Assembly (NCBI GenBank): GCA_017469885.1
Contig: JAFUFO010000042.1
Location: 1 to 36,091 of the forward strand
Length of the DNA stretch: 36,091 nucleotides
From: Solobacterium sp.
GTDB lineage: Bacteria; Bacillota_I; Bacilli_A; Erysipelotrichales; Erysipelotrichaceae
Reading direction: 5' to 3'
The notes below the pieces were generated by a model. It was not told the DNA's origin and searched no databases. It saw only the letters and a list, made by a program, of their open reading frames with translations. A program made the translations under genes and the position numbers. This document shows, one piece after another, positions 32,190-36,091 of this stretch (the first letter of the stretch is position 1; every line of letters starts with the position of its first letter).

Positions 32190-33089
32190 TTACTTTACGA
32201 GTCCTTCCCGGACAAGGAATGCATGGACGCGCGCCCGGTCGTCGACGTTCAGCACCGGGAACGGGAAAGTCGGCTCGCCGCAGGCGATCCGGCCGATCTG
32301 CACGCAGGCTTCCTTGATATACGGCACAAAGTTGGAGCCAAGGCCGTAGATATCCATGAAGCGGTTCATCTTCTGCTGGTACTGCGCAGAGAGTTCCAGA
32401 TTTCCTTCATTTACCGCTCTGACCCAGGCGCCGCAGACTTCCGGAATCACATTGGAGGTTCCGGCAATACAGCCGTCGCCGCCGGACAGCACGTTGTGCT
32501 CAAAGTTGTCGTCAAATCCGGAGAATACCTCAAAGTCCGGACGGATCGGCTTGACCGCCTTGATGACCTCACGGGTATGATCCATACCGGAAATTGTATC
32601 CTTGATTCCGACGATATTCGAATACTTCTGCGCAAGACGCTTTACGACCTCCGCGCTGATCGTATAACCCATCCGGTCCGGGAAGTTATACAGGAATACC
32701 GGTCCGTGGATTTCCTCTGCCATACGGGCAAAGTAACGGTATACATCCTCATCCGCATAGCGGAAATAATACGGCGGAACGATCATGACCGCATCCGCAC
32801 CTGCCTCCAGACAGGTATTGGAAAGTGTAATGACTTCCTGCGGAATCATACTGGCAGTGCCCGCAATGACCCGCATCCGTCCGTTTACATGTTTTACCGC
32901 AAAGCGCACCATCGCCTCACGCTGTTCGAGCGTCTGCGCAAAGAACTCTCCGATACTGCCGCCGATCAGCACTCCGTTGATACCGCCGGCAATCAGATCA
33001 TCATACAGTTTTCCTGCGCTTTCATAGTCAGGTTCCCCATTGGGAAGAAACGGCGTTACTGCCGGGCAGATCCATTTTGCGTTCATCAT
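32190..33089 (-). CDS. DapA-family aldolase, probable 2-keto-3-deoxy sugar-acid aldolase (YagE-like)
   Basis: A 299-residue class I aldolase of the DHDPS/NAL family. Seen: GGSIGEFF (43-50, in the place of the usual GTTGE loop), catalytic Tyr134 in YNFPDRMGY, and Schiff-base Lys163 in GIKDTISG. The gene follows a YagF/YjhG-type dehydratase by 26 bases. In E. coli the same pairing (YagE-YagF, YjhH-YjhG) dehydrates D-xylonate and cleaves the product to pyruvate and glycolaldehyde; by context this is the cleaving step. Lysine-biosynthetic DapA is less likely because of that neighbour. AGGAGAG precedes the ATG. Confidence 0.85.
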   Translation of the reverse strand: MMNAKWICPAVTPFLPNGEPDYESAGKLYDDLIAGGINGVLIGGSIGEFFAQTLEQREAMVRFAVKHVNGRMRVIAGTASMIPQEVITLSNTCLEAGADAVMIVPPYYFRYADEDVYRYFARMAEEIHGPVFLYNFPDRMGYTISAEVVKRLAQKYSNIVGIKDTISGMDHTREVIKAVKPIRPDFEVFSGFDDNFEHNVLSGGDGCIAGTSNVIPEVCGAWVRAVNEGNLELSAQYQQKMNRFMDIYGLGSNFVPYIKEACVQIGRIACGEPTFPFPVLNVDDRARVHAFLVREGLVK

Positions 33090-33115
33090 TGTTCTCTCCT
33101 CGCTTCGTTTTCTGA

Positions 33116-34834
33116 TTAATCCAGTCCCGCTCCCTGCATGGCACTGCGGGCATGTTCGGTATAACGGCGGAAGAATCCCTTCCGCTTCGGCCGGGGCAGA
33201 ATTCCCCGGGTACTGCGTTCTTCCAGAATCTTCCGTGCTTCTTCTTCGGATACCGGTTTTCCCTGTACCCCAACCAGATTCAGGGTTCGTTCGGGAATAT
33301 TATATTCAATGAGATCGCCCTCATCGATGAAGGCAATGGGCCCTCCGGCAGCCGCCTCCGGACTGACATGTCCGATCGCCGCACCGCGTGTGGCTCCGGA
33401 GAAGCGTCCGTCGGTAATCAGCGCAACCGTTCCGTTCAGTTCCTCATCACAGACAATTGCCTCGGTCGTCATTAACATCTCCGGCATCCCGCACCCTCTT
33501 GGCCCTTCGTAGCGGATCACGATGATGTCGCCGGGGTGAATCTGTTTATCGACGACTGCCTGATAGGCATCCTCTTCCTCATTGAACACGCGTGCCGGAC
33601 CGCGGAATACCCGCTGGGATTCCTTTACCGCGGAGTACTTCACGACACTCCCCTCCGGTGCGATATTTCCCTTCAGGATGGCAATACTGCCTTTTTCTTC
33701 TGCCTTCTCCAGCGGGAAGATGACCTCATCCCGTTCGATCTTATAGTTGGCAAGATAGCCGAGGTTCCGTTCAAAGAAGTTGTCTTCCTCCAGCATCTTC
33801 AGATTCTCGCCCAGCGTATGACCGGTGACGGTCATCACATTGAGATCAAGATAATCTTTTAACAGGTACTGCACATACGGAATGCCTCCCGCAAACCAGA
33901 AGCTTTCGGTCAGATGCTTTCCGCTCGGAAACAGATTCGCAACGTGCGGTACTTTATGGTTGATCTCATCAAATTCTTCCGGCTTCAGCTCGATGCCAAG
34001 CTCCCGTGCGATACTCGGTAAGTGCAGAGTCGCATTGGTGGAACCGCCGATTGCGCTGTGTACAACGATCGCATTGCGGAACGCCGCATGCGTCAGGATA
34101 TCCGATACCGTGATTCCCTTTTCCGCAAGGTTCATGACAGCCCGGCCGGCCTGCCGTGCATAGCGCAGAATATCCGTCATGGTTGCGGGGGCCAGGGCAG
34201 AACCCGGCAGCGCCATGCCGAGCGCTTCCGCCATGCACTGCATCGTGCTGGCAGTGCCGAGGAACGTGCAGGCACCGACTGACGGGCATCCGGTCAGGTA
34301 GTAGTCCCGGATCTCCTGTTTTGTGACGGCGTCCTTGCGCTTTTCCCGCAGGGAGATGTCGCCCGATACCAGGCTCGTGGTCATGTTTGGACCCGGACGC
34401 ATACTGCCGCCGGGAATAAATATCGTGGGTAGATTCAGCCGTGCGGCTGCCTTGAGGTGGGCAGGAATGGACTTGTCACAGCTGGAAGACAGCACCAGTC
34501 CGTCCCATGGAATCGCACTGGCATGGACTTCAACCATATCGGCGATTGCCTCTCTTGAGGCAAGCACGACGTTCATTCCGTCATGGCCCTGCGCGCATCC
34601 GTCACATACATCCGTCGTGTGGTAATGCGCCGGGAAGCCGCCACATTCGAGCACCCCCATCTCCGCCTGCTTTGCGAGCTGGTGAAGGTGCACACTGCCG
34701 GGATGGGAATCCCCGTAGACATCCTCGATCAGGATCTGTGGCTTTTCAACATCGGTTTCATCCCAGCCGCTGCCCATTTCCAGAGCGTTGAACTGGGCCC
34801 AGAGCTTCCGCTCCGGTGCGCTTTTCTGTTTCAT
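33116..34834 (-). CDS. IlvD/Edd-family sugar-acid dehydratase (YagF/YjhG-like)
   Basis: A 572-residue Fe-S dehydratase. Seen: [14 protein letters not shown] (41-54), [13 protein letters not shown] (75-87), [11 protein letters not shown] (117-127) and [17 protein letters not shown] (182-198). In ordinary IlvD and arabinonate dehydratases the first motif is NPCN with a cluster Cys; here it is HPGS, as in the YagF/YjhG xylonate dehydratases. It is shorter than the roughly 650 residues of those enzymes. AGGAG precedes the ATG. Together with the aldolase it would convert a pentonate to pyruvate plus a two-carbon aldehyde; no sugar dehydrogenase is in the window. Divergent from an AraC regulator that probably controls it. 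Confidence 0.87.
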   Translation of the reverse strand: MKQKSAPERKLWAQFNALEMGSGWDETDVEKPQILIEDVYGDSHPGSVHLHQLAKQAEMGVLECGGFPAHYHTTDVCDGCAQGHDGMNVVLASREAIADMVEVHASAIPWDGLVLSSSCDKSIPAHLKAAARLNLPTIFIPGGSMRPGPNMTTSLVSGDISLREKRKDAVTKQEIRDYYLTGCPSVGACTFLGTASTMQCMAEALGMALPGSALAPATMTDILRYARQAGRAVMNLAEKGITVSDILTHAAFRNAIVVHSAIGGSTNATLHLPSIARELGIELKPEEFDEINHKVPHVANLFPSGKHLTESFWFAGGIPYVQYLLKDYLDLNVMTVTGHTLGENLKMLEEDNFFERNLGYLANYKIERDEVIFPLEKAEEKGSIAILKGNIAPEGSVVKYSAVKESQRVFRGPARVFNEEEDAYQAVVDKQIHPGDIIVIRYEGPRGCGMPEMLMTTEAIVCDEELNGTVALITDGRFSGATRGAAIGHVSPEAAAGGPIAFIDEGDLIEYNIPERTLNLVGVQGKPVSEEEARKILEERSTRGILPRPKRKGFFRRYTEHARSAMQGAGLD

Positions 34835-34919
34835 AAATAGGTTCTCCTGCTATACATCGTTATCATGGCTTATATTTCCGCTGTCTTCCATTGCGGGTAT
34901 CTCCCGAAACATTGCGGTT

Positions 34920-34947
34920 CTGACACAGAATGTTCATCTGTTATACT
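34920..34947 (+). promoter_or_regulatory. Promoter of the AraC-family gene
   Basis: CTGACA (34920-34925), a 16-base spacer and TATACT (34942-34947). The -35 box lies inside the left arm of an inverted repeat, so autoregulation is plausible. Confidence 0.55.
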
Positions 34948-34980
34948 GAAAGCAGGATTATACTGCCTGTTCAGTGTCAG
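34920..34980. promoter_or_regulatory. Candidate AraC-family operator (inverted repeat)
   Basis: CTGACACAGAA at 34920-34930 is mirrored by TTCAGTGTCAG at 34970-34980 (10 of 11 positions). It lies between the divergent dehydratase and regulator genes. Two half-sites about five helical turns apart would suit a dimeric AraC-type protein. Confidence 0.45.
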
Positions 34981-35011
34981 ATTGTACAGGTTTTATTGAT
35001 AAGAGGACGCT

Positions 35012-35893
35012 ATGGAAAAGGAATGGTATGATGCGCCGAAGCTGTTTTCCCAGAAGAACAATACGGTCTTTCAGTATGGATTTGACGCGACCTTCCATAC
35101 GCAGGACCGCAATCCGGTAGGGTTCTATCACTACCACGATTTTTATGAGCTGGTCTTCTATCTTGGGGATGCGCCGATGTCCTATCGCTGCAATAATCAG
35201 ATCTACGATATACACCGCGGTGACATCATTCTCTGTGATATGTTTGCGCCGCATGTGTACATGTGCGAAGACAACATGCATTACGACCGCTTCAGTGTCG
35301 GCATTTCTCCGCGGCTTCTGACCGGCTTCTCCGTTGACCTGGATTATTCCCGCCTGTTTCAGGAAGACAACCCTTTCTGTCCGGTCTTTCATCCGGATTT
35401 CCTGACACTTTCCAGATATCTGTCTCTGATTTCCGAGTATCAGGACTACACCGCGCACAGACAGGATATTGGCGTGCGAAGAGCGATGATTCACTTACTG
35501 CTGTCCTATGTGTATGAAGACTGTTCTTCCATGTTAACGTCAAAGCACATGTCCGGCAGCGGACTGCCGTTAGTGAATGAGTTGATCAGTTATATAGACG
35601 AACATCTCAGTGAACCCATCACCTTGGAAACCCTTTCGGAACATACGCATTACAGTGTTTCCTACATCACGCGAATGTTCCGCCGCTATACCGGAGAGAC
35701 GCTGGTTCAGTACATCATGGACAAGCGGATCCTTTCCGCCAAGCAGCTGCTTGGTGAAGATATTCCGCTCAGTGAGATTGCGGAGCGTACCGGCTTTCAG
35801 GACTACAGTTACTTCTATAAGTGCTTTCTCAAAAGCGAAGGCATAAAACCCTCAGAGTTTCGCAGACAGATACAGAGCGACGCGCAGGAATAA
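35012..35893 (+). CDS. AraC-family transcriptional regulator
   Basis: A 293-residue regulator. The N-terminal cupin-like sensing domain (about 30-110) opens with YHYHDFYELVFYLG. The C-terminal pair of helix-turn-helix motifs (about 190-290) reads ITLETLSEHTHYSVSYITRMFRRYTGETLVQYI and then IPLSEIAERTGFQDYSYFYKCFLKSEGIKPSEFRR. AGAGGA precedes the ATG. It is divergent from the dehydratase-aldolase operon and most likely activates it in response to a sugar or sugar acid (inference from position). Confidence 0.92.
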   Translation: MEKEWYDAPKLFSQKNNTVFQYGFDATFHTQDRNPVGFYHYHDFYELVFYLGDAPMSYRCNNQIYDIHRGDIILCDMFAPHVYMCEDNMHYDRFSVGISPRLLTGFSVDLDYSRLFQEDNPFCPVFHPDFLTLSRYLSLISEYQDYTAHRQDIGVRRAMIHLLLSYVYEDCSSMLTSKHMSGSGLPLVNELISYIDEHLSEPITLETLSEHTHYSVSYITRMFRRYTGETLVQYIMDKRILSAKQLLGEDIPLSEIAERTGFQDYSYFYKCFLKSEGIKPSEFRRQIQSDAQE

Positions 35894-35915
35894 ATACATC
35901 GAATACGCATCACTA

Positions 35916-35948
35916 TAAAAAGAAGGCTTCGGCGCTGCGCCGAAGTCT
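35916..35948 (-). terminator. Terminator of a minus-strand unit from beyond the right edge
   Basis: On the minus strand AGAAGACTTCGGCG and CGCCGAAGCCTTCT form a 14-bp stem with a 3-base loop (one G-T pair), followed by TTTTATAG. It points away from the AraC gene, so its client must come from the right. It may act weakly for araC from the other side, although no U-run exists there. Confidence 0.75.
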
Positions 35949-35956
35949 TCTGGTAT

Positions 35957-36036
35957 TGTTCACAGACGTAGGGTGCCACCCCCACCTGTTCACAGATGTA
36001 GGGTCTGAACAATTTCGCTGTTCATGAACGTAGGGT
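35957..36036. repeat. Three direct repeats of about 18 bases
   Basis: TGTTCACAGACGTAGGGT (35957-35974), TGTTCACAGATGTAGGGT (35987-36004) and TGTTCATGAACGTAGGGT (36019-36036), spaced 30 and 32 bases start to start. They lie between the terminator at 35916-35948 and an AAGGAGG-like minus-strand site near 36060. Too degenerate and closely spaced for CRISPR. Function unknown; the array may continue outside the window. Confidence 0.65.
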
Positions 36037-36091
36037 CTTCCCGACAAATAGTAAAAAGCCTCCTTTCTTTAGAATGGGTTTATGCGAATCC

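Noticed and set aside
35957-36036. CRISPR array
   Set aside because: Units are only 18 bases and imperfect, the intervening segments are 12-14 bases, and no cas gene is present.

Overview
The window is a compact, roughly half-GC chromosomal segment of a low-GC-lineage Gram-positive (Bacillota) bacterium. RNase M5, a T-box leader, YdjG/H/I-type envelope-stress genes, a YwaF-type protein and strong AGGAGG ribosome sites all point that way. A gut Erysipelotrichia-like organism would fit, but that placement is inference. No rRNA, tRNA, CRISPR array, complete insertion sequence or prophage was seen. Long antisense open frames are common because of GC-rich third positions and were treated as shadows.

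Left part (1-12.4 kb). A partial T-box riboswitch on the minus strand leads off the left edge. It is followed by an ammonium transporter fused to a P-II domain, a two-gene macrodomain-SirTM (protein ADP-ribosylation) operon, a VanY-type carboxypeptidase and a GH43 glycosidase. On the plus strand come a Na/phosphate cotransporter overlapping a Nudix hydrolase, then a trans-sulfuration-family PLP enzyme. A minus-strand Rpn-type nuclease and an SseB-like protein close this part.

Middle (12.4-24 kb). Two very short plus-strand genes (61 and 58 codons) include one with a double-glycine-leader look. An isolated rplK-rplA pair has a good promoter and a candidate L1-binding leader. Two multi-pass membrane proteins (Pr6Pr-like, YwaF-like), an EamA exporter and two overlapping sigma-region-4-like HTH genes follow. 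Next is a three-gene YdjI-YdjG-YdjH-like set (SPFH, zinc-ribbon membrane protein, TPM protein) without PspA, then a membrane metallophosphoesterase and an RluA-family pseudouridine synthase.

Right part (24-36 kb). mnmE-tatD-rnmV-rsmA-ispE form one tightly coupled minus-strand operon (RNA modification and maturation, isoprenoid precursor). mnmE is preceded by a six-codon mini-ORF whose ribosome site lies in a hairpin. Upstream is another minus-strand run: two unrecognised membrane proteins, a secreted glucose-1-phosphatase-like histidine phosphatase and a lipoprotein. A YagE/YagF-like aldolase-dehydratase pair, probably for sugar-acid breakdown, is divergent from an AraC regulator. The far right holds three short direct repeats and a minus-strand terminator for a unit entering from outside.

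The best candidates for something under-described are the minimal SirTM-macrodomain pair with no carrier protein, the 61/58-codon peptide pair, the paired HTH genes with their duplicated 10-bp motif, and the mini-ORF/hairpin in front of mnmE.
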